NCBI RefSeq assembly: GCF_031877795.1
Contig: NC_133943.1
Location: forward strand, 12,517,001-12,581,000
Direction of reading: 5' to 3'
Source: Strix aluco
Taxonomy: Eukaryota; Chordata; Aves; Strigiformes; Strigidae
Length of the DNA stretch: 64,000 nt
A model generated the notes under the pieces. That model worked only from the letters and a program-made list of their open reading frames with translations. It searched no databases and was not told where the DNA came from. Position numbers and translations under genes: made by a program. Below, one piece after another: positions 35,850 through 49,739 of this stretch (within the stretch, counting starts at the first letter, position 1; the number at the start of each line of letters is the position of its first letter).

Positions 35850-38800
35850 AAATTATGCAGAATAGTGAAGAGTGCCTGTTCTTCATGCTAAAATACAAGC
35901 ACTGGGTAGGAAGAGGTTCCCTTTTCTTACACCAATAGAATACAATTATGAAGGCAGAATTGAGAGATTAACAGTTTTTACTGAGTACCAGTTATACATA
36001 GCATATATACATGGAAGTTGGTGGGTTCTCCCAGAGGAGTTTACAGTGTGAATTGCAGGTTCTTAATAGCTTTTAAAAGGGAAAAGGTATACAGACAATA
36101 TTCTCATCCTTAATTGTTCAAAAATAATGTCAGGAGTTGAATAAAATGCAATCTGAATCATGAAATGTTTTTTAAATAGAAATATATTTTGAGTTTAGGA
36201 TTGTTTTATTTTCTTTTTCTGTGCTAGGACCAGTAACTATTCTCTTCTTTCTATGAAAGCTGAAATGTCACGTATCAGTTCACTCTAGGAGCTGGGACCT
36301 CAAGAGAAGTACTACCTAGCAGAAAGATGAGTCCCAGGACCTGGCAACCTATTTATGTTAACTGAACTTACTACATCTTTTAGGACATCATAGCAGCATA
36401 TACAAATACTGGTGAATGTGCGGGGTGGCTGTAGCATATATTGAAGAGGAGCACATAACTGAGATCTGTGCATTATGTGTTCTAGAACTGGTTTTGTTAA
36501 GGTGACAAGTCTCCAAGTATCAGAGAGAAAATGCTAAAGCTTCTGCAGTATTCAAAAAACACAAGTATTGTTCTTTCTCAGCCTTAAGGTGTGTTTATAC
36601 AAGGAGATGAATTCCAGATAGGTACTGCTGAGTTTTTCATTTCTGCAGTAACCTCTGTGTGAATTTTTTTATTCTGGGCTAAGAATCCCTTACACAGTTT
36701 GGATAATTATAATTACTGAATTGGTATTACCACAGTGGATTAGCCTAAGATGTATAAAAGCAGTGAGTGGGGTTAACGCCTACGTAGGGAGTGAGTGCAG
36801 GATGGAAATGATGTTTTAATTCCTCACCATACCTGTTTTGTGTTGAGTTCCTATTCAGAGCCCCTGGGTTGGTGTCGAGAGAGCTGGCACACCCGCGGCA
36901 GCTCCCGCAGCTGGGTGCCAGCTTGGGAAGGCTTGTCACCAGAGGGGTTTGTGCCTGCCTTGTCGCTGGAGGGGTTTGTGCCTGCCCACTGACGGGCTGG
37001 CTGGTGCCAAGGAGCAGTGCAGACCTACGCACACGCATTCATCTGATGGCAGTGCCATGGCCTGCAGGAGTCCCTTTTCAGCACAGTTTGTTCACATTAC
37101 CAGAAAGCATCTCTAGAACTTTGAACAAAAGCATTGATACCATTTTTAAACACTGATTTTAATATTTTTCAAGAGAGCAAAACAGCGCTAGAAGCAGTGC
37201 CTTGGTCTCAAAGCCCTGATGAAAAATTACAGCACAGCAAACAATAAGCAGTGTACGTTGTTACTGCAGATGTTCCTGCCTACCCACAGCTACTTGTTCT
37301 CAGCCCTTTGCCCCTAGGCATGGGCAGCTGAGAGGGAGAGGAGGAGTCAGCAGCTGGCCAGGAGACCCCCTCTAAGGCGGATCAGCCATGCGTGATATAG
37401 AAGTGGAGTAGAAATTGCTCTGTGTGATTCTTTCCTCTTCACATTCACAGTTCCTCTCTCCCGTACCATTTCCATGCTGCCTAGGTGGAGATTTTTTGAC
37501 CTGCAACCATGCATAGGTTTGTGTAGCCAAATTCGAACTGAGAAGGGGAAAACAGTAATTATTTATTAAAAGATGTTTTTTCAAATCCATCTCTACCTGT
37601 GCCAGGAAGAGAGGAACGGCAGTGTTACTTCCAAGAAGTGCACGCTTTCCACAGCTAGGAGGATGCATATTTGTCGCTCCTGGGTATTTGTTTACATAAA
37701 AGCACAATAAAACAGCCATAAATTTATTTTCAAGTAATTAATTTAGATTACAGCTAAAAGATACACTGAAGTGAATTATGTTTAGCTACTAGAGCACATT
37801 GTATTTGGCCTCAGTGCTGTTTGTGCAGCCATGACTGACAACACAGCCTCCAAATTCCATTTCAAGCAAAACACAAGAAATCGTATTAAAATGCAACAGC
37901 AAAAGCAGCCAGCCAACCAAAAGAGCAACTTTTAATGTTCTTATTTAAGATAACATCCAGAGGTCATAGTACTAATAAGTCTATATTAATGCACACAGCC
38001 CTGATTAAAAGGGAACAGAAATATGTGCTATTTTCCAGTTCACTATAGTAGAGTCCTTAGGAATTAACTGAAGATTAGAGTTTATCAAGGCTGGAATTTC
38101 TTAAAACAGTAGGTTTTCAGTCATTTTCCTTTTAGGCCTAGAATAATTTTTTAACAGAGATGTGAATTTGATTTAATGTAACTGGCAAGAAGCATGTTTT
38201 GCTTGAATATGTTTATGGACTCCTTAGAAGTAATCCAGTTTCACCTTTAGGAATTGGGGACCATTGATTGAAAACTGTTGCCCTAAATAATTTGTTTTAT
38301 AAAGGAATTTCATATATATATGTGTGTGTGTACATATATATACACACCTTTTTCTGCTGTATGATGGATCCAGCAGCTATGTATATCCAGTTATGCTTTT
38401 GTGATACTCCTGGAAAGGGCTTTTCTGCCTTCTGCTGTTTTAAATGAACAGTGAAAAATGTGTATCAGATTTCATAAGGGGAAATCTGCCATACTGACTG
38501 CCTTCTATGCCTTTTCTTATCCCTGCCTCACAGCTTAATTTGTAATCTGTAGGAAGAGGGAATCTCAGAACGATTGGTTTTGGGTTTATGCATCTGTCTG
38601 GAACAGGAATGTTCATCCCAGGTGCAACCTTCAGAATCCCAGGCCAGACTGGAAGATGGTGTAAATCAGTTGATCTCCATTCCCAAACGTGCTAATCAGC
38701 AATTATCAGTCTAAATGAAGAACTAAGAGATCATTAGCACATTCATTAATGACAACAACACAGCATTATGGAAATTAACACTCACAGTTTCAGCTATACT

Positions 38801-41800
38801 AAATACTCCTGGAAATGTCTTTAGTAGTCTCCTGCTAAATGTCAGGTTCTTTTTTTATGTTTCTTGTGGCTATAGATAGTAGTGTCAGTTCCTCCTAAGT
38901 GGCAGTTGCACTAATAAATATTTCACTTGTGTGAATGTTTTGACACAGAACCGATTTTCAGTCCACTCCATAAAACAGGGAAAGGTACTGCAGTGGGGCA
39001 CATGGTGCTTATTTTTGGATTTATTTGCCAACCTTAGTCTTGGCGATTTAGTGATCCTGTTTTCCTTGTGAGCCATTGCAGCTCCATCCGCTCCTCTCTA
39101 ATTCACTGCAAACCCCACCTCCACCTTCTTGCTACTTCTTTCTGTGTTTTGCTGTAAGGCATTGCATATGATTGACTGTAAATAGAAGAATCATTGCCTT
39201 TGTCTATGTTGCTATTATGTGTGACCTGCTACTCGGTTTTCATGCCAGCTCTTTGGTAAGACTAAAGCTCCTGAACAGAGAATGTGAAACAACCCCAAAC
39301 CCCCACCAGTCTTCTGGGTGCTGGGGCTGTGGGCAGCTGGTGGGGGAGCACCGCTGGAGCCTTAGCCTGGTGTGGGGCTGTGTGAGCGTTTGTGTAGCTG
39401 CAGGAGTAGCAGCTCAGGAACGACAGATCAACCTGGAGGTGTCTTTAATATGGGGCTGCTGCGACCCTGTGTTACACAGCCACGTGCCTTCCTCCATAAT
39501 GAGTTCCTGCTCAGTCCCGAACTACATATATAAGGGATTTCTGTTTTCATGCTTATTTATTTTTATCTAATTTCGATGTAAGTTTGCACATGGCGCTCTC
39601 AGCCAGGGCAACAGAGCTTCCGTGACTGCTGCGCTCCTTCCCCATCGGCCTGCAGCGATGAATGGAAAGGTGCTCTCTTTTAGGAAAACACACAGCCATT
39701 CCTTCCTCTCCACTCACTTCTGCTGGCTTGTGCCAAGAGACATTAAAATCCTCTGCTGATGGGTCTGAAGTGCAGAGGTGAGGTATTGCAGGCAGGAAAG
39801 CATCCTGGCTGCCTCACCAGGGTTTTAAGCTGGTCGATACCCAGCTGCCCCCCACAGCCTTGTGCTGAGGTCGGAGTGAACTGTGCCTGTGCCAGGTCCT
39901 AGATATAGGTCTTACATGGTGGGGTCGGGTCCAGTCTTTCTGTGGCCAGACCTCTCTTGAGAAGACCAGCAACACTGCACATTTCCTTGGGTCCAGTTCC
40001 CTGGACCTTTCACCCAAGGGCTTTGTAACTCGCTGTTCCCCATCATGCTTAGCTGCCTGCTACCATCACCAGTGCTGCCGGTACGAAGAGCTTTTAAGCA
40101 GGTTGAAGTCACATCACTCCACTCCAGAAATGATGCAGGAACACCCATGCTGGCCCTGCAGGCTGGCACACAGGCGGGCACAGGGCTCACCCAGACTCAG
40201 CGCTGACCTTAACCTCCCTGCTCCCAGCACAGTGAGGAGCATGGCTGGGCTGCAGGAGACTGCTGGTCTAGAAGAAGACACAGAAACTGGAACAAGAGGA
40301 CACCCTTTGAGTTGAGGGTGAAACTCTTCGGGCAAATAGTTTGTATCAGGACATTATCTTCTGTTGTGGGTTTTTTTTTTTTTCACATGCTTTGGAAAGG
40401 TGATTAAATGATTGAGGTGATTTACATTTTTAACATTTTTTTTACTGACATGGCTAGGCTAATGAAGCTGTGACGCAGACAGCAATTAGTTGCTGCTCAT
40501 GCCATACAAGGTGCTTTGTATATGTAGCTTATTTTGCTTTGCTGAGTCTCAGTGTAGGATACTGTTGTGAGACTTCAACATTGATGTTAACTGTCCACAC
40601 TAGAAGGGCTTTGCACTTCCACTATGCTGGCATAGATAAAAGGAGCAATGTCTTTAGTGCAGACTTGGCACTGTGAATGACCTTGTTAAGTCCCAAGAAT
40701 TACTTGCACTTGGTTATCATGTTTGTAAGCCTTTGTAGGATCAGCTGCTCATGTGAAAAACTACCTGATCTTTACTATTTCAGTCAAATTCCACCTGAAG
40801 TGGAAATAATTCTGAGTCTTGCTTTTTCTTTTGAGATCATTACAATGCTAAAAGTGAGGCCTCTGGTTAGGTAAAATGGCAAATATTTAATATATATGTG
40901 TTTAGTTCATAGTATAATTAGTACCTTTCTATTTTATTTTCTAGAGATTATATAAGATAAGGCATATTGCTGTTCTCTAATGTGCAAATACACAAAATAT
41001 TTCAACACTGTATGGAGAATCAAATGTCCATTGAGTAAACTTACTGCCAAAAATATTTGAATTCCAGCTCTCTCCAACTCTGAAAGCACTTAGTCCAGCT
41101 CCCAGATGATCTCAGGACTCCACAAGAAGATAGGAAGTGAAACATTTTGCTGCACCTGGGTCCAAGTTTTTTATGTCCACTTTTTGAGTTAAGGAAGTAA
41201 ATTTTATGTATATTTGAAATGCAACTGAAGCATGGTTAAGGAGAGATAAAGCCTCACTTTTTCTGGAAAGCACATGATGCTTTGAGCTCATCAGTCTCTT
41301 GAGTCCCTGACCATCTTCTCTGGTACCTTGGTATGTTCTGGGGTATGATTTTTGAATTATTTTGAATTCAGAGTAATTTTAGGTATTTGTGACATAATGT
41401 TTTGCAGAATAAACAAAAAGGCAAATTTTGCCTGGAGTAGCTTTTTCAAGTTGGAGAATCACGAAAAAGGACCTCAGGAATGGAATAGATCGCATTGGTC
41501 GGCTGATCTAACCAGTTTACAAAATAGTTTATTTGAATAAAATGTGGAAAAGTTGTATAGTATGTGTAAGACGTAGCCTTACTTTTTACTGTGACTTAGC
41601 TGTTCAGTAAAAATAAGGTATAACATTTCCCCCGGTTCAGTGGTGGAATCCAGGGTGCTGCTGGGAGAGCCGTCTGGCTCTGTGGCATCAGTCCGTGCTG
41701 GATGGGTGTTTGCTGACACGGACCTTGCCTTGTGCCCAGCGTGGGGAGAGGTGTGTTTTCATCAGCTCCCCATTGAGTGCTGTGCTCATCGACCAAACAT

Positions 41801-42580
41801 TTGTGATGAAAGTTGTGTTTTGTCAGTCATCTTCTTGTGTCCTACCATCAGCTATGGGATATAGCCTCTGCATGTTGTTGACTCTCCTTTAAACTGTCTC
41901 CGTCTGTTAGATCTGTATCAATTGTAATTTTTAAATGCTAATGTGCCTTATTGTCATTATAGAAGATTTGTTAGCACAAGAATTTTCTATCAAATATGGT
42001 AAAATCTTTGGATTTCTTTATCGCCATTAAAAGATGATATTTAAGTTTTTTCTGTTGTTGGACATATGCTTGATACCTTAGAAGGTGCTGCAGCTATAAA
42101 TTTTAAGAAGAAGAGCCACACGTATTTGAGCAGTGAGTCCCCAGTCCCTGTTTCTCCTGACAGTTGTGCTCAGTCCCTGTTGTAAAGCACAGTGTGTGCA
42201 CAGCTGTGGGCACTGTTCTCCCGCACTGTCTGTGGTACACATGTAGGCACGCATGGAGGTTTTCTGCCAACATAAACGAGGGCATTGACTGACGATACGT
42301 GGCCAGCAGCAGGCTTTCACCTCATTCTGGCTTCAGTGCTCTGTGCAGCCAGGCTGCAGTTTGTCTCATGAATAATAACAAGTAATAAGCAGTGTGATGA
42401 CGATGATGTGCTGTGTGCCGGTGAGCAGCACCCTCCTGTGGGCCAGGTCCATATTCCTAAAATGCAAGAAATAACACATTTGGTCAGGTTTGGTGCTACT
42501 TGTACTTTACAATATGTGTAGTTATAGCGTGTGGTATTACATACTCAGCCTTACAAAATTGCTGCAATGTATTTCAGTGC
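35850..42580. other. intergenic, no gene recognised
   Basis: AT-rich DNA downstream of SLC26A2. It holds a short direct repeat of gaggggtttgtgcctgcc (about 36940-36988) and T-runs near 40370. No exon or RNA gene can be supported. Confidence 0.5.
38312..38350. repeat. (AT)n/(GT)n microsatellite
   Basis: Alternating purine-pyrimidine tract (atatatat, gtgtgtgtgt, acatatatat, acacac) of about 37 bp. It is partly self-complementary, so it could adopt Z-DNA or a hairpin. Confidence 0.85.
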
Positions 42581-42589
42581 TTTGGACAT

Positions 42590-42660
42590 AACAGGTTACA
42601 TGACTTGGTCAGGTCATGGTCAGTAAGAGTTAGAGCAAAAATTAGAGTAGCTCTGGGTGC
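42590..42660 (+). repeat. possible MIR-like fragment
   Basis: The run 'acatgacttggtcaggtcatggtcag ... agagcaaaaattagagta' recalls the MIR segment 'gtgacttgcccaaggtcacacagc ... agagccaggattagaac'. Weak, by eye. Confidence 0.25.
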
Positions 42661-43169
42661 AGTCCTGGGCAGTTACTGTCAGCATTATCTCTGCATACAT
42701 GTCCTTGAGTTATGCAAAAGATTTTTCTGATCCAGCATGGCTAAGCTTTTACCTGAGAATGCCTTTTACCTTAGGAGACCTCAGCGCACATGCTGTAATT
42801 TTTGTGTTGGTGCCAACAGAGTGGTAGGAGCACTCAATTACAGAGAATGCCAGCAGGAGCTTTCTGCTCTCTTCAGAAGCGTAGGACAGCTGCTGCCTTC
42901 AGCAGAGCAACTGATTCTTGCCGATACAGAGCTGGGATAACGGGCTTCAGTCAGCAGCACACTTTACCAGTGCTACTCAAGGCTCTACCTTGCCTGCGGT
43001 CAACTAATACATGCTCCTGTACTAGATGAGACGCCCCCAGCCCCATCTCCTGGGTCACAGCCTGGTGGAGGCTGCTTGGGAAAGGTGTACCAGGGGTCCA
43101 GTCCATGCAGAGCCCTCTCAGCACCCGGTAAGCAGCAGGCTATAAACTTCCTAAGCACTTAGACCTTTG

Positions 43170-43330
43170 TTACAGCTTTTGCAGCACTTCTCCGTGAAGC
43201 TTCCCTAACCCCTTTTCTCGAACCTGCTGACTCCCACCACACCCTGTGGCAGTCCATCGCACCGTTTGTGTTGTGTGAAAAAGCTTCTTCTGTTTAAAAT
43301 CCAATAGCAGATCCAGTTTTGTCACATGGC
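43170..43330 (-). repeat. possible ancient CR1/L3-like 3' fragment
   Basis: The segment 'gcagtccatcgcaccgtttgtgttgtgtgaaaaagcttcttctgtttaaaatcc' resembles the antisense tail of old amniote CR1/L3 elements (ttccacaggttaactatgcgctgtgtgaagaagtacttcc...ttttaaacc). Divergent, uncertain. Confidence 0.25.
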
Positions 43331-43339
43331 AAGTAGTTG

Positions 43340-46300
43340 GAGATGTGCTGTGGTTTCTGAGCTTCTTACCCATCTTTCTGTCCTATGGCATCAAGATGTA
43401 ACCTCTGTAGGATCCCTCTCCACTGCCTCAGTGCATGATGAGCTGGTGTGGGGTGGCTGCTGGGACAGCCCAGGAGCTCTGCCCTACACAGAGCCTGCTG
43501 TGCTCTGGTGGGGGCAACTTGTGTTATCTGCAAACAGGGTGACCCTGTGAGCCACTGAACAGCTACAGGGGGAAACAGCATCCCATCAGCATGGCCTCAG
43601 TGCCGTGAAGGGCTCGTAGGCAACACACATGGGTCAAACCTGAAATGATGCCAAGTAGCCTGGGCTGAACGCCAATTCAGTATGAAATAGAAATGGGTCT
43701 CCCTGATTTTATTCCACTGTATTCATCTGTAATCAATCTTTACAGAGCCATTATAGCATTTTCAGTTATTAGCTTGCTAATTTGGAAAAGGGTCATAAGC
43801 ACTGGACATTTTTCATGCAGGGGAAAACATGAAAACAACAACAAAATGCCGCAAAAGTTGACAAGGAATTGTTTTCACTCCCCTTATATAAATGGGGAGT
43901 GCCCCCCAAACCCTCTAGCTGATGTGCTGGAAGTGCTCTTTTTTCCTGTCTTCTACGAGTGGGCGTCAGTGCTGGGGGGAGGACTTGTAGCAGGGTGTTA
44001 GCAGGGTGGACCCAGCGTGCGGTGTATGACTTCTGTGGCCAAAGATGCTCTTCCATGTCCTTTGGTATGCCTGCACCGAGTCTCTTTCCAAGGATATGCT
44101 CTATCCCACATCTTTTAAAATACACTAAAAAACATTCCTTGTATGTCTGTCTTCATGCTTAATTGCTGGGAGCGAGCAGTAGCTCTTTATCATTATTTAT
44201 TTGTAGGTTTCTTGGGCCCTCTCAGGGGACAACTGCATTACCATGTGCGGTCACAGGGTGAGTGACACTTTTGGCCTCACAGTGTTTATGCATGGAGAGA
44301 ACTTTATCTTTGCCTTGCACACTCTGCTGTGACCCCTGCACGTTAGTATAAACTGCCCTGCAAAATAACAGGAGACTGCAAAAACGGGTTTATTTTTTGG
44401 GATGACCTAGTGTACTGCTTCCACATTCTCTGGTGTTATCTCTTGCAGAAATGTGAATAATTGCTTTCCAAGAAACCATAGGAGAGGTTCTGTTCAGCTT
44501 TTTTGTCCTTGGGCACTTTTGTTGCATTTTGCCATATCTCAGCAGTGGGACCAGTTCTGGGCTTTTCTCCTTTTCCTTGCTTTTCCCTTAAAAAAAGATG
44601 ATGTTTTGCAGATGTCTAGACATTAAAAATTCATTTCCAAGTGGAACTGAACCAGCAGCCATCCAAAAAGACTGTCAAGTCCCAAATCTGAAGGAAAGGA
44701 GGAGCATCTCTCTTAGATACCTGGCACCACTACCTGGCTCACTTGCCTTTTTTTTATAAAGTTGCGTGTGATCTAAGTAACTGCGGAGCAGGGGAGTGCA
44801 GCCATGTACTAAGCCAGGCTGGCCCATTTATGAAGCCAAGACATGTGGGATGCTACTTGAAAGGCTTCCAGAAGCCAAATAGTCATAAATGTATTTACAA
44901 GCCTTAAAGCAAATCAAAAATCATTGTGCAGTGCAGTTTGCTCTGTTCCAAAGAAGGCTGGAGATGCCAGCTTGTCCTGTTAAACAAAAGTGATGCATTG
45001 ACACAGCAGCAGAGACCTGAATTTGCTACACTTAGCTGCTGCAAAATGCCTGGGTAACAATCATGGACAATTTAATGTTTTTTTTCTACTTTAGGATAGA
45101 AAACCAGAATAGCCCAGTACTGCATTTTCTTTGTACCTGGAGCTTTGGTTTCCACAGCTCTGTTTCTAGCTGTCTGCAGTAGCTGTTGCATAGATGGACA
45201 TTACATTGCTCACATACCATGCCGAAAATGAAAAAAATTGATTTCATGCTTTCTGCTTGTCTTAAAAACAGAGGGTTCCATGTTACTGGCAGGCAATGTC
45301 CTGTCTACACTTGCATTGTTCAAGCTAATACCATCTGTCCACCCCAGCCTTGCACAGAATGGAGCTAAACAGTTAATTGAGTTTATAACGTCAATAAAGA
45401 ACAGGCCTTGAAGATGCATTTGAAAACAGTTTCAGCAGTTAGCTGTAGTGACCTTGCATTTGGAAGGCAGCGCAGCCTTAGCCAGCTCAAGGTCACATGA
45501 AGTTCCGTTGTGGGTTTCTTTTTTTAAGCTGTCTGCTATGGATTTTATAGAGCAAATGTGAAATGTTTGCAGTTTCCGCCCTTGCCTCACCTCATACAGT
45601 AAAAGTGATTTCAGCGACGTATACAGTGTTCAGTGTAACCAAGTATGTTCTTACATCCTCTCTGTCAGGATGGAGAACATAAAATGGCCTCAGTGCCCAC
45701 AGCCTGAATTGCCAGCACAGAGAGGACCACACAGAAGCTACCCTAGCATGAAGGCTCGCTGTTTCAAAGAGGTCAGCGCAGAGAACGGAACGCACGGGGA
45801 AGCCAGCTGGGACAAGGAGCTTGAGAATATAATTGCAGGGAAAGTATGGAATATTTTAAAGTTGAGTATACAAAAGCAACTGGAAATTGGCACACAAGAA
45901 AGGGTGGGGGGAAGTTTGTAGGGAAGGATGGCAGGGGAGGCAAGGAGACAGAAGGAATGGTAAAAAGAACTCACCAAAACCTGAGCCTGGGAGAGGTGAC
46001 AGAGCATGGCTACATCAAGGCTTACCAAGCTGTATCAGGTGATAAAGGAAATCATAAGAAACAAAAGAGTTTCAGAATACATAAGTGAAATGAAAGTTGA
46101 AAAGAAAAGCAGCAGCAGGCAGTGCAGGCAGGGCAGAGGTTAAAGGTAGCCCAGATACTGTCACAAGTGGAAAAAGTGCTTTGTCCCATTTTCATGGTGG
46201 ACAAATCAGAGATCCAGAAATGAAAATTAATGCTTCCTACATAAGATCAAAACCCAGGCATGGAGTGTGCTCAGATGCATTTCACCCCAGCAAACAAGCC

Positions 46301-47420
46301 AACTTAAAAGACCAGCCTGGCCAGCTCTTCAATGGCTGACACCAGTTCTTCAGTGACTGAATTTCAAGATGAAAGAATCATACACACAATAGAAATTTGG
46401 GTCATTTGCTAAGGAAGAAGATGGAAAAGGAAAATGAGTGAGTAGAGACAACATCAGACAGGCCAAGACACAAAATGAGCTATAATTAGGAAGGATTATA
46501 AAGCATATGAAGGAATCATCTTTTAAGGACAAGAGGAATGACAAGGCTAAGGAAATATACAGTCCATTACTGAAAGAAGGGGAAGGGAAGGGGAAGCTAT
46601 CAGCAGATGTACCTGAAAATACATGAGCTGTGGTGAAATGGCAGAGAATAAAGAATTCATAGAAATAGATAAATACATTGAGCAGCTGTCTCCCCTAGCA
46701 TGGGCTCTCATTTTTTCCCTGCTATCAGAGAGCACTGATGTTTCTCATTTATTTACTTCTAATTCCTGAGATACAGACTTCCACTGATGAGATAAATGTA
46801 GCTCAGGATGCTGATCTTCCTCTTCTCTTCCCTCAGGGTGTCTCCCCAGCATCTAAATCAAAGCCTTGTGAAAATGTCATCTCTCCATACCATCTCTCCA
46901 GACACCGTGGGCTCTCAGCTCCCTCCTCAAGTCCAGAACACTGTGCCAGGAGCAGAGGTAGAGGCCAAGCTGCCTGACTGCCAGGCATTTGTCCTGCTCC
47001 ATGGAGCAATGGCACACGCAGCAAAATCTTAAGAGACAAGGTCGATGGAAAAGAGAGAGTGGAGAATGAGGTGAGACTGGCAGACGGGAATGTGTGCTGA
47101 AAGGTCAGCTGTAGGTTGTTGGCATGGATCACAAGGGCAGAACAGCTACAGCTGGTATTTATGAGGCTGCTGTTTCAATTCAGCATGATGAGACATTACT
47201 TTTTCCTGCCCGCTAATGCAATTGTTCACCTTTACCTATAAAAGAAATGCAACCCTGCATTTTACTGAATCCTGCTTACTGCTGCAAAGCAAAATCCCTT
47301 GTTATTTGTGCTATGGTCTCTAGAAGGCACATGCAAAATGTGGATTGTGCAGATTTGACACACATCAGGTTCTTCCGTCTACCTAGAAGTAACCTGTGTC
47401 ATCACACCTTCGCTGTCAGC
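43340..47420. other. intergenic, no gene recognised
   Basis: Non-coding sequence. Several open frames of 60-110 codons have no domain, no strong start context and no splice partners. Confidence 0.5.
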
Positions 47421-47429
47421 GGGAAGCCT

Positions 47430-47560
47430 CAGTGAAGCCGGGCGTCGCTGGCGCTGCGGAAGCGGGTGAGCGCAGTGCGGCCGAGCAGAGGCTGCGGGGA
47501 GCTGCCGGGCAGGCGGCTGAGCAGAGCGCAGGGGGCTTCTGGCAGCATGCTGGTGGGAGA
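47430..47560 (+). promoter_or_regulatory. small GC/CpG-rich patch, possible relic promoter of the SLC26A2-like copy
   Basis: A short island of raised GC with several CpGs and a donor-like GTGAGC at about 47465, 1.5 kb before the orphan SLC26A2-like exon. By analogy with the SLC26A2 CpG island it could be a remnant first exon and promoter. This is inference from position only. Confidence 0.25.
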
Positions 47561-48981
47561 GCTACCAGGAAAGAAATGTCATTCTGGAACAAGTTTTGCT
47601 TTTTGATTGCCTTTTGGAACAAGAGCTTGTTCAAGAATAGACAAAAACCTGAGCGGAGAAGCCCAGAAGGCAAGGATGCTCTCTCAGTTCAGGGAGGGGC
47701 AGAGCAATAGCACACACAGGATGGTTTCTTTGCATCATTCCCCTTGTTCAGCAAACACATCTCCAGATACCAGCAATACTATTATCTGGTACAAGCACTT
47801 CTCTAAACCCCTTCAATGATTCTTAATGGCCAGAACAAGTTTTCATAAAAATTCTCGTCCAGAATGATGTTTGTTTTCAAAATACAGCTCTGTTTGGCTG
47901 GCTGCACCGTCTTCATCGGCTGGAGCGAGATAAAAGGGCTGATCGCTTGGCTGAGTAACTCAGATCTCTTCTCAAGGGAAGCAGCACATGGTCCAGAAGG
48001 AAGGCAAAGGATACAGCTTTGCAGTTGTTAGCCTCATGCTTTCTCTGTTCAGTGTGCGCTGCGTGTGTGAGGAGACAGGTCTGTCCGCAGCGGAGAAACT
48101 CCAGGTAGTGAGAAAACACCCAGTTATCTCCCCACAGCCAGAGATAAGAGATTTGGGTTGAGACTAGTGATGTGAAATGAACCCATGGGGCAAGGGAATG
48201 GGATTTCTTATCATCCCAGTTCAGTTTCCAAACTGCAGCCACTCTAGGTGTCCTCTCAGGAAAATTTTTCTCTGTGTGTATTTTTCAGTTTTGACAAAAA
48301 GGTATGTTTTCTTGCAGCTGCATTTTGACTGAAAAACTTGGAGTAGCTCTGGAAAGTGTATATGTTACTTATCCAGACTGAAAAAGTAGGATGCTTTTAT
48401 TCTGCAGAGAGGAGCCCCTGTGATGGGCCTATTTGATGCAAGCCAGCAATGTAATTTAAAATTTTGAAATGTTAAAGGAAAAATTATTTTGCAAATTACC
48501 TCCCTTATCCACAAGTTACATTCCTAAAGCATCACTTGGAATATCTCAACATTTTCAAAATAGTTTTTGCTTAAGTGGAGGTGTCATCAAGAAATGCAGG
48601 GTTCCTGAAGAAGTTTTAGTTTCAGTGAAATAATATTGTCTGAACATAACCCATTCTGCTGTCCTGTTTCAAAACAAGATGTATGTTAGGAAGGAGCACA
48701 GGGGTGACTGCAGCTCTGGCCCGGATGTGGGCATGTGCACCAGTGTGAATGTGATTTAAACCATGGTCTCAGGTTGTGGTTAATCAGGTCCATAAGTGAA
48801 AACAAACAAATCAACTGGCACCACGGGAAGGTGCTTTTCTGTTTGCTTTGTCTGAGGTTATTTTCCTTTATTTATTTATCCATACAATCTGCATAAGCCC
48901 TGGAGCTAAGAAAAGCACATGATGTACATGACTGCAACACCTCATGGCTGCCTGCTCTCCCACCTTAGCTCTCCTGGTACA

Positions 48982-49596
48982 ATGGAAGAGACATCAAGCC
49001 AGAAGTCAGGACAGAGCAATGACATACTGAGCTCCCTAACACCAGAAGAGAGTCCTGCCAATTTTATACATGTCAGATCAGAGGAGTATGACCCCGCAGA
49101 CTTCAGCACCAAGGATCTCATCCTAAAGAAAGCCAGAGAGTTCTGCACATGCAGTCATCGAACCATCCTCACCTTCTTCTGTCGGCTGTTCCCAGTGCTG
49201 GACTGGCTTCCCTGTTACAATGTCAAGACGCAGTTGCTTGGGGATGTCATATCTGGGCTGCTGGCGAGGATAGTTGCCATCCCTCAGTCCATCTCCTACT
49301 CCCTCTTATCCAACATGGATCACATCTATGGAATCTACACCAGCTTCCTCTGCAATATCATCTACATCGCTATAGCCACATCACGGCATAACTTCATGGG
49401 CTCCTTCGGTGTCCTGTGCCTCATGATTGGGCAGTGTGTGAACCGGCACCTCCAGCTAGCAGGGTACAGTGACAATGCTGGCTCTTCACTGGTGGGCAAC
49501 TCCACCTCCTCCAGTAACGGGACAGGTGCCTGTGACAGGAGCTGCTATGCCATCTCTGTGGCCCTTTCCTTAAGCTTTCTGGTCAGTCTTTACCAG
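48982..49596 (+). pseudogene. orphan first coding exon of an SLC26A2-like (SLC26A1/A2-clade) anion transporter
   Basis: An open 205-codon exon aligns along its length with SLC26A2 exon 1 (214 codons) and ends at the same phase-0 point (LYQ versus VYQ). Shared blocks are FPVLDWLPCYN, LLGDVISGL, IPQSISYSLL, IYGIYTSF, ATSRH, SFGVLCLMIGQ, AGY and CDRSCYAI. An acceptor-like cccaccttag lies 13 bp before the ATG, as in SLC26A2. Glycosylation sites NST and NGT are kept in the early loop. Identity to SLC26A2 in the window is roughly 45%, so this is an old paralogue, not a recent copy. The donor has become GTCCAA (GTAAGA in SLC26A2), and no second exon (rest of the membrane domain, STAS) is visible in the 14.4 kb downstream. 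The SulP signature is altered (P to H and L to I around IYG.Y). Read-through would end after 43 more residues. An upstream in-frame ATG is at 48919. Most likely a truncated gene. An unusually distant second exon or an assembly loss is possible. Confidence 0.8.
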
Positions 49597-49739
49597 GTCC
49601 AAATATTCGCTCTTGTGTTGTTTCCTCTCTGTCATTTCCTTGCTAGGAACTTCTCTGAGCTAAAGATCTCTAAGTTCCAGTCTTGGTTCAGGTCTACAAG
49701 TCATGAGAAACCTTTCCTGACATGACTAGACCCTGACAC

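Noticed and set aside
45670-46339. Consecutive 80-codon open frames near 46 kb as a gene
   Set aside because: No domain, no convincing splice sites or start context, low-complexity Lys/Glu composition.
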